In this document: positions 8,805-19,609 of the stretch, piece by piece
How the letters are laid out: each line of letters starts with the position of its first letter
Position numbering within the stretch: position 1 is the stretch's first letter
Assembly: GCF_029433115.1 (NCBI RefSeq)
Contig: NZ_JARNTV010000024.1
Location: forward strand, 1-58,771
Source of the DNA: Sphingomonas sp. AOB5
GTDB taxonomy: Bacteria; Pseudomonadota; Alphaproteobacteria; Sphingomonadales; Sphingomonadaceae
Length of the DNA: 58,771 nt
Direction of reading: 5' to 3'
Translations under genes and position numbers: made by a program
Notes under the pieces: model-generated
Databases searched by the model: none
What the model saw: the letters and a program-made list of their open reading frames with translations, nothing else
What the model was told of the DNA's origin: nothing

Positions 8805-9245
8805 TCAGGCGACCTTTTCCCAGCGCCCCTCGTCATTCTGCTTCCAGTAGCGCCGCTCGACCCCTTCGCGGTCGGCCAGTCCCTTCCAGGCGAGCCGGGC
8901 CTCCACGATCCGTTCTTCGTCGAAGAAGTGGAAGGCGCGGTCGAACCCCAGCGCTTCGTCGCGCCACACGCCATCGGCCAGCGCGATGTTGCGCGCGCCA
9001 TTACCCGCTGCGGCCTCGCCGGAAATCAGCACCGGCTGGCGCGAATCATCCTCGCCTCCCGCCTGCCCATGAGGCAGGAAACTCTCGGGAGAGAAGCTCC
9101 ACAACACCGTATCCAGCCGCGCCCGCGCACCTTCGTCCTGGGCCACGACAAGAAGGCGCCCGCCGCCTTCCAGTACCTTCTGGGCGATCTGGGGCAGCAC
9201 GCGATCGAGGGGCCGGTGCGTCAGATGATAGAAATCGACCTGCAT
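8805..9245 (-). CDS. holC: DNA polymerase III chi subunit
   Basis: A 146-residue protein matching the HolC family: N-terminal MQVDFYHLTHRPLDRVLPQI, the central helicase-like fold segment with LLVVAQDEGARARLDTVLWSF and ESFLPHG, and a C-terminal RYWKQNDEGRWEK typical of alphaproteobacterial HolC. Chi links the clamp loader to single-strand binding protein during replication. The ATG at 9245 is chosen because the family begins at this methionine. It is divergent from lptD. Sphingomonads usually keep a standalone holC here without the psi subunit. No psi gene is visible nearby. Confidence 0.88.
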   Translation of the reverse strand: MQVDFYHLTHRPLDRVLPQIAQKVLEGGGRLLVVAQDEGARARLDTVLWSFSPESFLPHGQAGGEDDSRQPVLISGEAAAGNGARNIALADGVWRDEALGFDRAFHFFDEERIVEARLAWKGLADREGVERRYWKQNDEGRWEKVA

Positions 9246-9378
9246 GGTTCCTGTTAGCCTGCTCGTGCGTTGGAGGCCAACGCGACGTTGCGGGGCACGA
9301 ACCGGTGCGATAGGGCTGGATCGTGCGATACGGCAAACAGGGCGCCGCGCGGGAGTGATATAGAAGGTGGGAATCGTC

Positions 9379-11676
9379 GTGACGCGCAACGCCCTGTTGC
9401 TTTCGGGCGCACTGCCGCTGGCATTGTGCCTGGCAGGACGCGCACATGCGCAGGAGGCGGAACCCGCGCCCGCGCCTCAGGATTCGACGATTACCTCGGA
9501 TGCGCTGCAGGACCGACCGGTCGAACCCGCCCCGCCCTCGCCCACGGCCTTGCCCGACGATCCCGATCAGGTTCAGTTCTCGGCCGATCTGCTCGAATAT
9601 GACGATGGCAGCGACACGGTGACCGCCACCGGCGATGTCCGTATGTATCGCCGCAGCGACCGGCTTCGCGCCGACAAGGTGACGTGGAACCGCACCACCG
9701 GTCAGGTCGTGGCCGAGGGTAATATCGTCGTCACCAACCCGCAAGGCGACGAAGCCTATGGCGACCGGATCGAGCTGACCGATTCGCTGAAGGACGGCGT
9801 GGTCCAGAACATGCTGGTCGTGCTCGAAGCCGGCGGCCGCATCGCCGCCGAACGGGGCGAGCGTGCCGAGAATGGCGTTATCACCGTCCGCAACGCCGCC
9901 TACACGCCCTGCACGGTCACCGGCGCCGATGGCTGCCCCAAGGAGCCGAGCTGGAAGATCACTGCCGACAAGGTGGTCTACAATCCCGAGATCGGACGCC
10001 TGCGCTACACCGGCGCCCGCGTCTCGGTGTTCGGTTTCGCCACGATCCCGCTGCCCGTCTTCTCGCACCCCGTCGGGGGCAAGAGCGACGATGGCTTCCT
10101 GATGCCCGATATCCGCTACAGCCGGACCAACGGGCTTCAGATGACCCTGCCCTATTTCTTCAGCCTCGCGCCCAATCGCGACCTGACGATCACGCCGCGA
10201 ATCTACAGCGCGGTGCTGCCGATGGTGCAGGCCGAATATCGCGAGCTGAACACCCTGGGCGCCTTCCGTGTGTCGGCTTACGGCACCTATAGCCGCCGTT
10301 CGGACGATCTGACCGTGCCGATCACCCCGGCGACCTCGAAGAACGACTTCCGCGGCTATATCGACGCCAATGGCCGCTATCAGCTGACCCCGAACTGGGC
10401 GATCAGCGGGTCGCTTCGCGTCACCAGCGACCGCACCTTCCTGCGCCGCTACGACATCACCCGCGACGACCGGCTGCGCAACAATATCCGGGTCGAGCGG
10501 ATCGACGAGGACAGCTATTTCTCGCTCAACGGCTGGGCGGTGCAGACGCTGCGCGTCGGCGAGCGGCAGGGGCTCCAGCCCTTCGTCCTGCCCGAACTCG
10601 ACTATCGCCGCCGCTTCAACGACGGCCTGATCGGCGGCCGGGTCGAGCTTCAGCTCAACACGCTGGCCATCGCCCGCAGCGGCGGACAGGATTCGCAACG
10701 CGCCTTCGCCTCGGCCCGCTGGGACCTGCGTCGCCTGACCGCCTGGGGTCAGGAAATCACCCTCACCGCCTATGGCCGCGCCGACGTCTACAATGCGCAC
10801 GATACGCTGCTGACCACGGTCACCAGCTATCGCGGTGATGAAGGCTTCAGCTTCCGCGGCGTGGGCGCCGTCGCGCTCGACATGAAATGGCCGCTGGTCG
10901 GCGAGTTCCTCGGCGGCACGCAGCGGATCACCCCGCGCATCCAGGTCGTCGGTGCGCCGCGCACCCGCAACATGGACGTTCCCAACGAGGATGCCCGCGC
11001 GGTCGATCTCGAGGATTCGAACCTCTTCGCGCTCAATCGCTTCCCCGGCTACGACCGGTTCGAGGATTCGAGCCGCATCACCTGGGGCGTGGACTATGCG
11101 CTCTATCTGCCGGGCTTCAGCCTCGATGCGAATATCGGCCAGAGCTACCGCTTCTCCTCGCGCCAGCTCACTATCTTCCCCGATGGCACCGGCCTGAACG
11201 AAAGCGTCTCGGACATCGTCGGCCGCACCGTGGTGCGCTTCCGCGATTTCGTGACCTTCACCCACCGTTATCGCATCGACAAGGACGGCCTGGCCTTCCG
11301 CCGCAACGAAGTCGACATGACGGTCGGCTCGCGCAGCACCTATGTCTCGCTCGGCTATCTGCGGCTCAACCGCAATATCGGCCCCGCGCTCGAGGATCTT
11401 CAGGACCGCGAAGAGGCGCGCATCGGCGCCCGCGTCCAGATCGCGCGCTACTGGTCGATCTCGGGTTCGGCGCTGATCGACTTGACCGATCGCAACGAGG
11501 ACATATTGTCGGTCTCGGATGGCTTCCAGCCGGTCCGCCACAGGCTCGGCCTCACCTATGAGGATGATTGCCTGCGGTTGGGCCTCACCTGGAAGCGCGA
11601 CTATGAGACAACCGGCGATGCGCGTCGCGGCAACAGCTATCTGCTGAGCCTTTCGTTCAAGAACCTGGGCCGTTAG
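9379..11676 (+). CDS. lptD: LPS-assembly protein LptD
   Basis: This protein of about 765 residues has a signal peptide ending AGRAHA-QEAEP. An N-terminal OstA/LptA-like jellyroll domain follows (about residues 55-190, with FSADLLEYDDGSDTVTATGD and VVAEGNIVV), and then a long beta-barrel rich in alternating aromatic strands. Cysteines in the jellyroll (TPCTVTGADGC) and near the C-terminus (EDDCLRL) are candidates for the inter-domain disulfide needed by LptD. The protein receives LPS from LptA and inserts it into the outer membrane with LptE. The GTG at 9379 follows a GAAGGTGGG ribosome site; the GTG at 9367 is the alternative. It is first in the lptD-surA-pdxA-rsmA run. Confidence 0.93.
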   Translation: MTRNALLLSGALPLALCLAGRAHAQEAEPAPAPQDSTITSDALQDRPVEPAPPSPTALPDDPDQVQFSADLLEYDDGSDTVTATGDVRMYRRSDRLRADKVTWNRTTGQVVAEGNIVVTNPQGDEAYGDRIELTDSLKDGVVQNMLVVLEAGGRIAAERGERAENGVITVRNAAYTPCTVTGADGCPKEPSWKITADKVVYNPEIGRLRYTGARVSVFGFATIPLPVFSHPVGGKSDDGFLMPDIRYSRTNGLQMTLPYFFSLAPNRDLTITPRIYSAVLPMVQAEYRELNTLGAFRVSAYGTYSRRSDDLTVPITPATSKNDFRGYIDANGRYQLTPNWAISGSLRVTSDRTFLRRYDITRDDRLRNNIRVERIDEDSYFSLNGWAVQTLRVGERQGLQPFVLPELDYRRRFNDGLIGGRVELQLNTLAIARSGGQDSQRAFASARWDLRRLTAWGQEITLTAYGRADVYNAHDTLLTTVTSYRGDEGFSFRGVGAVALDMKWPLVGEFLGGTQRITPRIQVVGAPRTRNMDVPNEDARAVDLEDSNLFALNRFPGYDRFEDSSRITWGVDYALYLPGFSLDANIGQSYRFSSRQLTIFPDGTGLNESVSDIVGRTVVRFRDFVTFTHRYRIDKDGLAFRRNEVDMTVGSRSTYVSLGYLRLNRNIGPALEDLQDREEARIGARVQIARYWSISGSALIDLTDRNEDILSVSDGFQPVRHRLGLTYEDDCLRLGLTWKRDYETTGDARRGNSYLLSLSFKNLGR

Positions 11677-11757
11677 AAAGCCGGCACTCAGCCTTGGTTC
11701 AGGCACAATTGACGATTAAGCGGCGCAATCCCCGGATAGGATGAGGGCAAGGTTTAC

Positions 11758-13113
11758 GTGAACATTGGTGTTGCGACGGCGGTCCGGGTGGCCCGCAAGA
11801 CGGTATTGGCGATGGGTCTCGCCGCGGTGGCGCTTCCCGCTGCAGCACAGGTCGTGCCCGACGATCAGGCGCCGCCGATTGCCGGCCTCGACCTCCCCGC
11901 AAACCTCCAGATCTTCGGCAAGGCGGATCCGAACGTTCGCAAGCCGACCGCGATCGTCAACGATTTCGTGATCACCGGTACCGATGTCGACCAGCGTGCG
12001 GCACTGATCATCGGCCTCAACAATCTGCGCCTGTCGCCGGAAGAGCATAACCAGCTCCGCCTGCAGATCCTGCGCCAGCTGATCGACGAGACGCTGCAGA
12101 TTCAGGCCGCAGCCGCCGACAAGATCGCGGTCGACCGTGCCGAACTCGACCAGAGCTTCAACCGCGTCGCGCGCAATTTCGAGCGCACGCCCGATCAGAT
12201 GCGCGCATGGCTCCGCCAGATCGGCTCGTCCGAGCGTTCGATCCGCCGCCAGATCGAAGGCGAAATCGCATGGAGCCGCGTGCTCCGCCGCCGCGTCGAC
12301 ATCAGCGTCAGCGACGCCGAGATCGAAGCGATGCTCAAGCGCATGCGCGACGATCGCGGTAAGGACGAGTATCACTTCTTCGAAATCTACATGAACGCGA
12401 CCCCGGATCGCGCCAATGAGGTCTTCGCAGCCCAGCAGCGCATCATCGAGCAGATGAAGCAGGGCCAGCCTTTCGCCTATCTCGCCCGCGTGAACTCCGA
12501 AGCTTCGACCAAGATCAAGGGCGGCGATCTCGGCTGGGTCCGCCTGACCATGCTGCCCGCGCAGCTTGCCGAACATGCTGCTCAGATGGCTCCCGGTCAG
12601 GTCGCCGGTCCGATCGAGGTGCCGGGTGGCTTCTCGATCCTGTATCTCGCGGAAAAGCGTCAGGTTGCTGTCGCAGATCCGCGCGACGCGAAGCTGAGCC
12701 TCAAGCAGCTGACCATCACCTTCGCGCCTGGCACCACCGAGGCGCAGGCGACCAGCCGTGCGGCCCAGTTCGCTGAAGCGACCCAGTCGATGCAGGGCTG
12801 CGGCGATGCGGAGCGCGTTGCCCGCCTCGTCGGCGCAGAGGTCGTCAGCAACGACACGATGCAGATCAAGCAGCTGCCGCCGGCGCTGCAGGACATCATG
12901 CTGCCGCTGCAGATCGGCCAGTCCACCCAGCCGTTCGGCTCGATCGAGCAGGGCGTTCGCGTCCTGGTGCTGTGCGGCCGCGACGATCCGCGCGAGTTCG
13001 CCGAGCCTTCGGTCGACGAGATGCGCAACCAGATCGAGGAAGAGCGCACCAACCTGCGCGCTGCCCGCATGCTGCGCGACCTGCGTCGCGACGCCATCAT
13101 CGAATATCGCTGA
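11758..13113 (+). CDS. surA: Periplasmic chaperone / peptidyl-prolyl isomerase SurA
   Basis: A 451-residue exported protein with a signal peptide ending ALPAAA-QVV. A SurA N-terminal chaperone region follows (about residues 60-200, starting AIVNDFVITGTDVDQRAAL). A parvulin rotamase domain with GGDLGWVRLTMLPAQLAEH and GQVAGPIEVPGGFSILYL comes next, and then a second, degenerate parvulin-like segment. SurA escorts outer-membrane proteins, LptD included, to the Bam complex, which explains its place directly after lptD. It starts at a GTG 81 bases after lptD. Operonic transcription with lptD and pdxA is likely. Confidence 0.92.
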   Translation: MNIGVATAVRVARKTVLAMGLAAVALPAAAQVVPDDQAPPIAGLDLPANLQIFGKADPNVRKPTAIVNDFVITGTDVDQRAALIIGLNNLRLSPEEHNQLRLQILRQLIDETLQIQAAAADKIAVDRAELDQSFNRVARNFERTPDQMRAWLRQIGSSERSIRRQIEGEIAWSRVLRRRVDISVSDAEIEAMLKRMRDDRGKDEYHFFEIYMNATPDRANEVFAAQQRIIEQMKQGQPFAYLARVNSEASTKIKGGDLGWVRLTMLPAQLAEHAAQMAPGQVAGPIEVPGGFSILYLAEKRQVAVADPRDAKLSLKQLTITFAPGTTEAQATSRAAQFAEATQSMQGCGDAERVARLVGAEVVSNDTMQIKQLPPALQDIMLPLQIGQSTQPFGSIEQGVRVLVLCGRDDPREFAEPSVDEMRNQIEEERTNLRAARMLRDLRRDAIIEYR

Positions 13114-13127
13114 CGGCCGGCGGGGCG

Positions 13128-14141
13128 GTGGAGACACTCCGGCCCCTGGCTGTAGCGATGGGCGATCCCGCCGGGATCGGCCCCGAGATCACCGCAAAGG
13201 CGTGGAAGGCGCGCGAGCTGCATTCGCTCGCGCCCTTCTTCGCCGTGGGTGACGAGCGCGCGGTCGCGGCGGTCTGGGATGGTCCGGTCGTCCGGATCCA
13301 GGATCCCGAGGAAACCGCCGACGTCTTTCCCAACGCGCTGCCGGTCATATCGGTGGCCGATATGGGCGAGATCGTCCCCGGATCGCCAGATATCGACGGC
13401 GCCCGCTGTGCGCTGCAATCGCTCGAGCTGGCAGTCGGACTGGCGCGGTCGGATGCGGCCGGAGCGCTGGTGACCGGGCCGGTATCGAAGGCACAACTCT
13501 ACGGCGTCGGCTTCACCCATCCCGGGCAGACCGAGTTCGTCGCCGAGCGGTGCGGCATCTCCAAGGAAAATGCGGTGATGATGCTCGCGGGCCCGACCCT
13601 GCGGGTGGTCCCGATCACCGTGCATATCCCGCTCGCCGAGGTGCCCTCCTCGATCTCGATCGACCTGATCGTCGCCAAGGCGCGGGTCACCGCACGCGGC
13701 CTGTATCGCAATTTCGGGATCGAGAAGCCGCGGCTGGCATTCGCCGGGCTCAACCCGCACGCCGGCGAAGGCGGCGCGATCGGGCGGGAGGAGATCGACT
13801 TCCTCAAGCCCGCCATCGAACAACTCCGCGACGAGGGGATCGATGCGGTCGGTCCGTTCGCAGCCGACACGATGTTCCATGCCCGCGCCCGCGCCGGATA
13901 TGACGTGGCGCTCTGCCTCTATCACGATCAGGCGCTGGTGCCGCTCAAGACGCTGCATTTCGACGACGGGGTGAACACCACACTGGGCCTGCCGATCGTG
14001 CGAACCTCGCCCGATCATGGCACGGCGTTCGGGATCGCCGGCAAGGACGAGGCCAATCCGGGCGCGATGATCGCTTCGCTGCGCATGGCAGCGACTGCGG
14101 CCTTGCGCCGGGCGGAGCTGAGTGCCAGCGGGACGCTGTGA
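13128..14141 (+). CDS. pdxA: 4-hydroxythreonine-4-phosphate dehydrogenase
   Basis: This 337-residue enzyme oxidises 4-phosphohydroxy-L-threonine in the DXP-dependent pathway to pyridoxal 5-phosphate. Family signatures are the N-terminal [37 protein letters not shown], the metal-binding [10 protein letters not shown] and the C-terminal [15 protein letters not shown] with its conserved His. The GTG at 13128, 14 bases after surA, gives [12 protein letters not shown], matching the usual family start. A longer open frame upstream overlaps surA and is rejected. It overlaps rsmA by four bases. Confidence 0.95.
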   Translation: METLRPLAVAMGDPAGIGPEITAKAWKARELHSLAPFFAVGDERAVAAVWDGPVVRIQDPEETADVFPNALPVISVADMGEIVPGSPDIDGARCALQSLELAVGLARSDAAGALVTGPVSKAQLYGVGFTHPGQTEFVAERCGISKENAVMMLAGPTLRVVPITVHIPLAEVPSSISIDLIVAKARVTARGLYRNFGIEKPRLAFAGLNPHAGEGGAIGREEIDFLKPAIEQLRDEGIDAVGPFAADTMFHARARAGYDVALCLYHDQALVPLKTLHFDDGVNTTLGLPIVRTSPDHGTAFGIAGKDEANPGAMIASLRMAATAALRRAELSASGTL

Positions 14142-14971
14142 CCGACTTTCCCTCGCCCGATCTCCCTCCCCTTCGCGACGTCATCCAGCGCCATGGCCTG
14201 TCCGCCAGCAAGGCGCTGGGGCAGAATTTCCTGTTCGACGGCCAGTTGCTCGGCCGGATCGCGCGGGTGCCGGGCGACCTTGCCGGACAGGACGTATTCG
14301 AGGTCGGACCCGGCCCCGGCGGCCTGACCCGGGCATTGCTCGCTGCCGGCGCCAATGTGGTGGCCGTGGAACGCGACAAACGATGCATCCCGGCGCTGGC
14401 CGAGCTGGGTGAGGCCTATCCCGGCAAGCTGCGCGTGATCGAAGGCGATGCGCTGGAAGTCGACGTGCCCTCGCTCTTCTCGGGCAAGCCGCACATCGTC
14501 GCCAACCTGCCATACAATGTCGGCACCGCGCTGCTGGTCGGCTGGCTTTCGGCGGCGTGGGAGCCGTGGTGGGCCAGCCTGACGCTGATGTTCCAGAAGG
14601 AAGTGGCCGAACGCATCGTATCGAAGGCGGGCGACGATGCCTATGGACGCCTGGCCGTGCTGGCCCAGTGGCGATCGACCGCGCGGATCGCGATGACCGT
14701 CCACCGCTCCGCCTTCACCCCACCGCCCAAGGTCATGTCGGCGGTGGTGCATATCGAACCTGCCGACGAGCCGCCGGGCGTGCGGTTCAAGACGCTGGAG
14801 GCGATCACCGCGGCGGCATTCGGCCAGCGGCGCAAGATGCTGCGCCAGAGCCTTAAATCCGTCCCCGGCGCGCTCGACGCGATGGAGACGCTGGGGATCG
14901 ATTCCAGCCGCCGCGCTGAGACCGTTTCGGTCGACGAGTTCGTCGCGCTGGCCAGAGCGCTGACGGCCTGA
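14138..14971 (+). CDS. rsmA: 16S rRNA (adenine(1518)-N6/adenine(1519)-N6)-dimethyltransferase
   Basis: A 277-residue SAM-dependent methyltransferase (KsgA) that dimethylates two adenines in the 3' hairpin of 16S rRNA late in 30S maturation. Visible motifs are [17 protein letters not shown], the SAM-binding [14 protein letters not shown] and the catalytic NLPYNVGT, plus the C-terminal helical domain with [14 protein letters not shown]. The GTG start overlaps the pdxA stop, so translation is coupled. The convergent TPR gene ends three bases downstream of its stop. Confidence 0.96.
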   Translation: MTDFPSPDLPPLRDVIQRHGLSASKALGQNFLFDGQLLGRIARVPGDLAGQDVFEVGPGPGGLTRALLAAGANVVAVERDKRCIPALAELGEAYPGKLRVIEGDALEVDVPSLFSGKPHIVANLPYNVGTALLVGWLSAAWEPWWASLTLMFQKEVAERIVSKAGDDAYGRLAVLAQWRSTARIAMTVHRSAFTPPPKVMSAVVHIEPADEPPGVRFKTLEAITAAAFGQRRKMLRQSLKSVPGALDAMETLGIDSSRRAETVSVDEFVALARALTA

Positions 14972-14974
14972 CGC

Positions 14975-15499
14975 TTACGGCTTGGCAGGCACCGGGGTCG
15001 CAGGCGTAGCGGCCGGCGGCACATTCTGCGCGGTCACCGTCGCGGGCGGTCCCTTGGCGATGGCAGCGGCGAGGATCGTCGCATCGTTGCAGGGATTGGT
15101 GCCGCAGATCGTCTTGATCCGGGCGAGATTCTGATTGGCCTTCTCAACCGCCCCCTTCTGCACCATCGCTTCACCTTGACCGCGCAGCGCGGCAAGGTCG
15201 TTCGGCTCAAGCAGCAGCGCTTCGCGATACATGCGGATCGCCTTGCCCGGCAGACCGCGCGAACGCGCGATCTCGGCCAGCGCGATATAGGCGGTACGGT
15301 TGCGCGGATCGACCACCAGAGCGGCCTCGAACGCGTCGGTCGCGCCATCGATATTGCCGGCGGACTGCGCGGTGCGGCCTTCCTGCACCAGCGCGGTGGA
15401 TTTGGGGTCGATCTGATCGTCGGCCTTCTGGGCCACGAGCGCCGAGGAAACCGTCAACAGCATCAGCGCGCACGCCGCCGAGATCGCAGTGATCCGCAT
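14975..15499 (-). CDS. Exported TPR-repeat protein
   Basis: This 174-residue protein has a signal peptide (ISAACALMLLTVSSALVA), two or three tetratricopeptide units (GNIDGATDAFEAALVVDPRN, then RSRGLPGKAIRMYREALLLEP) and a Pro/Ala-rich tail. A Cys pair (ICGTNPCN) near the C-terminus may form a disulfide. The start at 15499 has a GGAG site at good distance; an in-frame start further upstream overlaps the end of rsmB. It lies 29 bases after rsmB on the same strand, so it is probably co-transcribed. TPR proteins mediate protein contacts; the partner here is unknown. Confidence 0.8.
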   Translation of the reverse strand: MRITAISAACALMLLTVSSALVAQKADDQIDPKSTALVQEGRTAQSAGNIDGATDAFEAALVVDPRNRTAYIALAEIARSRGLPGKAIRMYREALLLEPNDLAALRGQGEAMVQKGAVEKANQNLARIKTICGTNPCNDATILAAAIAKGPPATVTAQNVPPAATPATPVPAKP

Positions 15500-15528
15500 C
15501 AAAATCTCCGAAACTGGAACTCTGGTCG

Positions 15529-16716
15529 CTACCATGGCCGAATCATCTTCGCGACAAAAAAGCCATCGGTCGAGTGGGACAATGGGGTGAGCCGCAAGCC
15601 TGCCCCGCGTGGGCTGCCGGTAGCGAGATCGGGAACCTCGGCGGTCCAACCCGGAAAGGCATCGAGGAATGCGTCGACCTGCCCCGCCCCTTCGTCGTCA
15701 AGGAGCGAGCAGACGACGTAGACAAGCACGCCACCCGGCCGGACCAGATCGGCAGCGACGCCCATGATGTGCCGCTGGGTCATCACCAGCTTGTCCAGCC
15801 GCTGCGGGGTCAGCCGCCAGCGTGCCTCCGGATTGCGGCGCCAGGTGCCGGTGCCCGAACAGGGCGCATCGACCAGCACGATATCGGCGCGGCCGGTCTG
15901 GTCGGCGAGAATGGCGGCTTCCTGGCCCGGATTGAGTAAGCGGATTTCGGCTATGCTCACCCCTGCCCGCTCGGCCCGCGGGGGCAGGCGCTGGAGGCGC
16001 CCACGATCGGTATCGCAGGCAAGGATGCTGCCATGATTGGCCATCGCTGCGGCCAGCACGAGCGTCTTGCCGCCACCGCCCGCGCACAGATCGATGACAT
16101 GATGCCCACGCTCGGGCCGCGCGGCGAGCGCGACGAGCTGGCTGCCCGCGTCCTGCACCTCGATCTGCCCGTCCTTGAAGGCAGGCAATTGCTCGACATT
16201 GGTATCGTTGGGCAAGCGCAGCGCATCGGGGGCAAAGCCGATCGGCTCGGCGCCGGGCAGTTCGGCAGCGATCTCCATCGGATCGGCTTTCAATCGGTTG
16301 ACCCGGATATCGAGCGGTGCGCGCCACAACAGCGCTTCCTGTTCGTCCGCATCCAGCCCGGAGCTATCCAGCAGCTTGATCAGCCAGCGCGGCGCAGTAC
16401 CCGGCTCCGCCACCGGCTCGGCCGGATCGATCGGCGCGGGGCCGTAAGGCGTGCCGTCGAACGCCGGCACCAGTTCGGGCCGGGTCCGCACCAGTGCGAG
16501 CATCGCCGCACGGCCGTTTTCGGGAAGCTCGCCGACAAGGCGGACGGTTTCGTAGATCAGCTCGCGGATCGCCCGCCGGTCCTTCGATCCGGCATAGCGG
16601 CGCGCAGCGAAGCCGCGGGCGATGATCGTGTCGGCGGCAGCCCCGCCCTCACGCGCGGCCACGATGATCTGGTCGAGGAGGTCGATGGCGGCCTGTACGC
16701 GTGCTGCTGGTGTCAT
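15529..16716 (-). CDS. rsmB: RsmB/NOP-family RNA (cytosine-C5) methyltransferase
   Basis: A protein of 395 residues. The N-terminal NusB-like region (about 1-130) lacks a recognisable complete RNA-binding fold. The C-terminal catalytic domain carries the SAM motif VIDLCAGGGGKTLVLAAAM, the motif IV VDAPCSGTGTWRRNPE with its releasing Cys, and the motif VI catalytic Cys in YVVCSLLDDEG. Family members methylate C967 of 16S rRNA. The alphaproteobacterial form is shorter than E. coli RsmB, so the exact target is inferred. The start at 16716 (MTPAARVQAAIDLL) matches family N-termini. Confidence 0.88.
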   Translation of the reverse strand: MTPAARVQAAIDLLDQIIVAAREGGAAADTIIARGFAARRYAGSKDRRAIRELIYETVRLVGELPENGRAAMLALVRTRPELVPAFDGTPYGPAPIDPAEPVAEPGTAPRWLIKLLDSSGLDADEQEALLWRAPLDIRVNRLKADPMEIAAELPGAEPIGFAPDALRLPNDTNVEQLPAFKDGQIEVQDAGSQLVALAARPERGHHVIDLCAGGGGKTLVLAAAMANHGSILACDTDRGRLQRLPPRAERAGVSIAEIRLLNPGQEAAILADQTGRADIVLVDAPCSGTGTWRRNPEARWRLTPQRLDKLVMTQRHIMGVAADLVRPGGVLVYVVCSLLDDEGAGQVDAFLDAFPGWTAEVPDLATGSPRGAGLRLTPLSHSTDGFFVAKMIRPW

Positions 16717-16774
16717 GCGCCACCGAGAGCAGAAGCCACCCCACATTGAAAGCGCGGAATTGCCCGCGGCAGCT

Positions 16775-17755
16775 TCAAATGTCCGAAAACAGGGTGCGGA
16801 TACGGTGCGGGGTGAGGCCGGGCATGGTCGCGATGAGGAATGCGATCAGGTCGCGCTCGAAGATACGCCGCGCCGCGATCACCTCGTCGCGGTTGGTTTC
16901 GTAGTAGGGGCGCTCGTCGGGTTCCAGATCGGCGAGCATCTTGCGCCATTCCCGGTCCTGGGTAGCGGGATTGGGCCTTTCCCAACCGGTTTCCTTGTCC
17001 TTCGGCATCGGCTTGCCGTTGGCCAGAGCCTCGATCCGGCCAAGGAAACGATCGACGTCATGCTCGCGGCCGATGATGTTGCAGGCACCCATCGCGGTGC
17101 CGCGGAAGCAATCCATCTCATGCGCCTTGTCGGCATAATCGGCGACGCTGGCATAGACGCGATCGAAGGCAGCAGACTGCCCGGCGTTCCAGCGGCGCTT
17201 GAGCCGGGCAATCCGCTGCAGCCGTGCCTGGGCCGCCAGCGACGCTTCATGATCCGTACAGATGCCCTGCGCTGCGCCGCTGGTGATGTCGTCGCAGGTC
17301 TGGAAATTCTCGCGGCGGCCCGATCTGCGCAACCCGTCGAGCCGCGCCACGCGGAACTCCCGCGCCGCGATGGAATCGTCGAGTTGGCAAGCGAGATGGA
17401 TCGCCACGTCCAGATTGCGCGGAACGCCCCGGCCATTGGCGTAGATCATCATGAGGATGCCTTCGCCGGAGAGCAGCGGCCATGGCTCCTCGTCGCTGCC
17501 AATCTCGGTCATCGCGCACTGGCGCGCCTTCACGGGATCGGCGGGCGTGCCGATGCCGTAATAGAGGACCTCGCTATCGCATCCCTTCAGCTCAGCGCGC
17601 GCGGCGACGGACGGGAAATCCTGCTTCGGTATCTCGACCTTAGCGACCGAAGCGCAAATGCGCTGGGTGGCCGCATCATCCTCGACCCACAGCGGGATGG
17701 CAGGCACGGTGAGCACCAGCCAGAGCACTGCAGCCTGAGTGAAGCCTGGGAACAT
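16775..17755 (-). CDS. Secreted cysteine-rich protein with Sel1/LprI-like segments
   Basis: This 326-residue protein has an N-terminal hydrophobic signal (AAVLWLVLTVPAIPLWV). The middle part (GEGILMMIYANGRGVPRNLDVAIHLACQL) reads like a Sel1-type repeat (x-G-x-G-V-x-x-D-x-x-x-A). The second part has spaced cysteines and RLxRIxxLxRRW patterns resembling DUF1311/LprI lysozyme-inhibitor domains. A periplasmic role in wall protection is only a suggestion. It sits alone between rsmB and the small peptide gene on the same strand. The 122-base gap on its 5' side shows no other gene. Confidence 0.6.
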   Translation of the reverse strand: MFPGFTQAAVLWLVLTVPAIPLWVEDDAATQRICASVAKVEIPKQDFPSVAARAELKGCDSEVLYYGIGTPADPVKARQCAMTEIGSDEEPWPLLSGEGILMMIYANGRGVPRNLDVAIHLACQLDDSIAAREFRVARLDGLRRSGRRENFQTCDDITSGAAQGICTDHEASLAAQARLQRIARLKRRWNAGQSAAFDRVYASVADYADKAHEMDCFRGTAMGACNIIGREHDVDRFLGRIEALANGKPMPKDKETGWERPNPATQDREWRKMLADLEPDERPYYETNRDEVIAARRIFERDLIAFLIATMPGLTPHRIRTLFSDI

Positions 17756-17877
17756 CGCGCCCTCCGCGCCCGCGGAAATGGCCGCGAGCGGAACGGATCA
17801 TGACGCGAGCAAAGGTTGGCGGCAATGGGTGCCACATCCAAGAGTCGTCGATCGAACCTTAAGTCCGTCAGCGCCGA

Positions 17878-18027
17878 TCAGCTCCCGTAAGCGACCGGAT
17901 TGGTCGCTTCATAATTGTCGATGCCGTTGCCGAAAAAGCTCCCCGTGGCATCCGCAACAAAGTCTTCGACAAGCTGCGGTTCAGCCCATTCCGGCCGCTC
18001 GCCGGATTCGATAGCATCACGTTTCAT
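17878..18027 (-). CDS. 49-residue peptide with RiPP-precursor-like leader and Gly/Asn/Tyr-rich tail
   Basis: Starts at an ATG with a GGAGAGG ribosome site seven bases upstream. The N-terminal half is charged and contains WAEPQL, which matches the YxxPxL leader motif read by PqqD-like RiPP recognition elements of lasso and related peptides. A Thr-Gly (DAT-GSFF) follows 9-10 residues later. The C-terminal part is small and polar: GSFFGNGIDNYEATNPVAY and two more residues. If cleaved after that Thr, the core would start Gly with Asp at position 9, a spacing compatible with a lasso ring. No maturation enzymes lie in this window. It could instead be an unrelated small protein. TTGGCA and TACAAA 18 bases apart upstream could be its own promoter. 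Confidence 0.6.
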   Translation of the reverse strand: MKRDAIESGERPEWAEPQLVEDFVADATGSFFGNGIDNYEATNPVAYGS

Positions 18028-18088
18028 ACGGCGCCTCTCCTGCTTATACGCAGTTTGTATCGGCACTTACGGCGATGTGCCAAGAAAA

Positions 18089-19609
<1,521 letters not shown>

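Noticed and set aside
9046..11706. An 886-codon open frame on the minus strand opposite lptD
   Set aside because: It mirrors the strong third-base GC bias of lptD. Its translation is Ala/Arg/Glu/Asp-biased with no domain, while the plus strand gives a complete LptD with signal peptide and conserved motifs.
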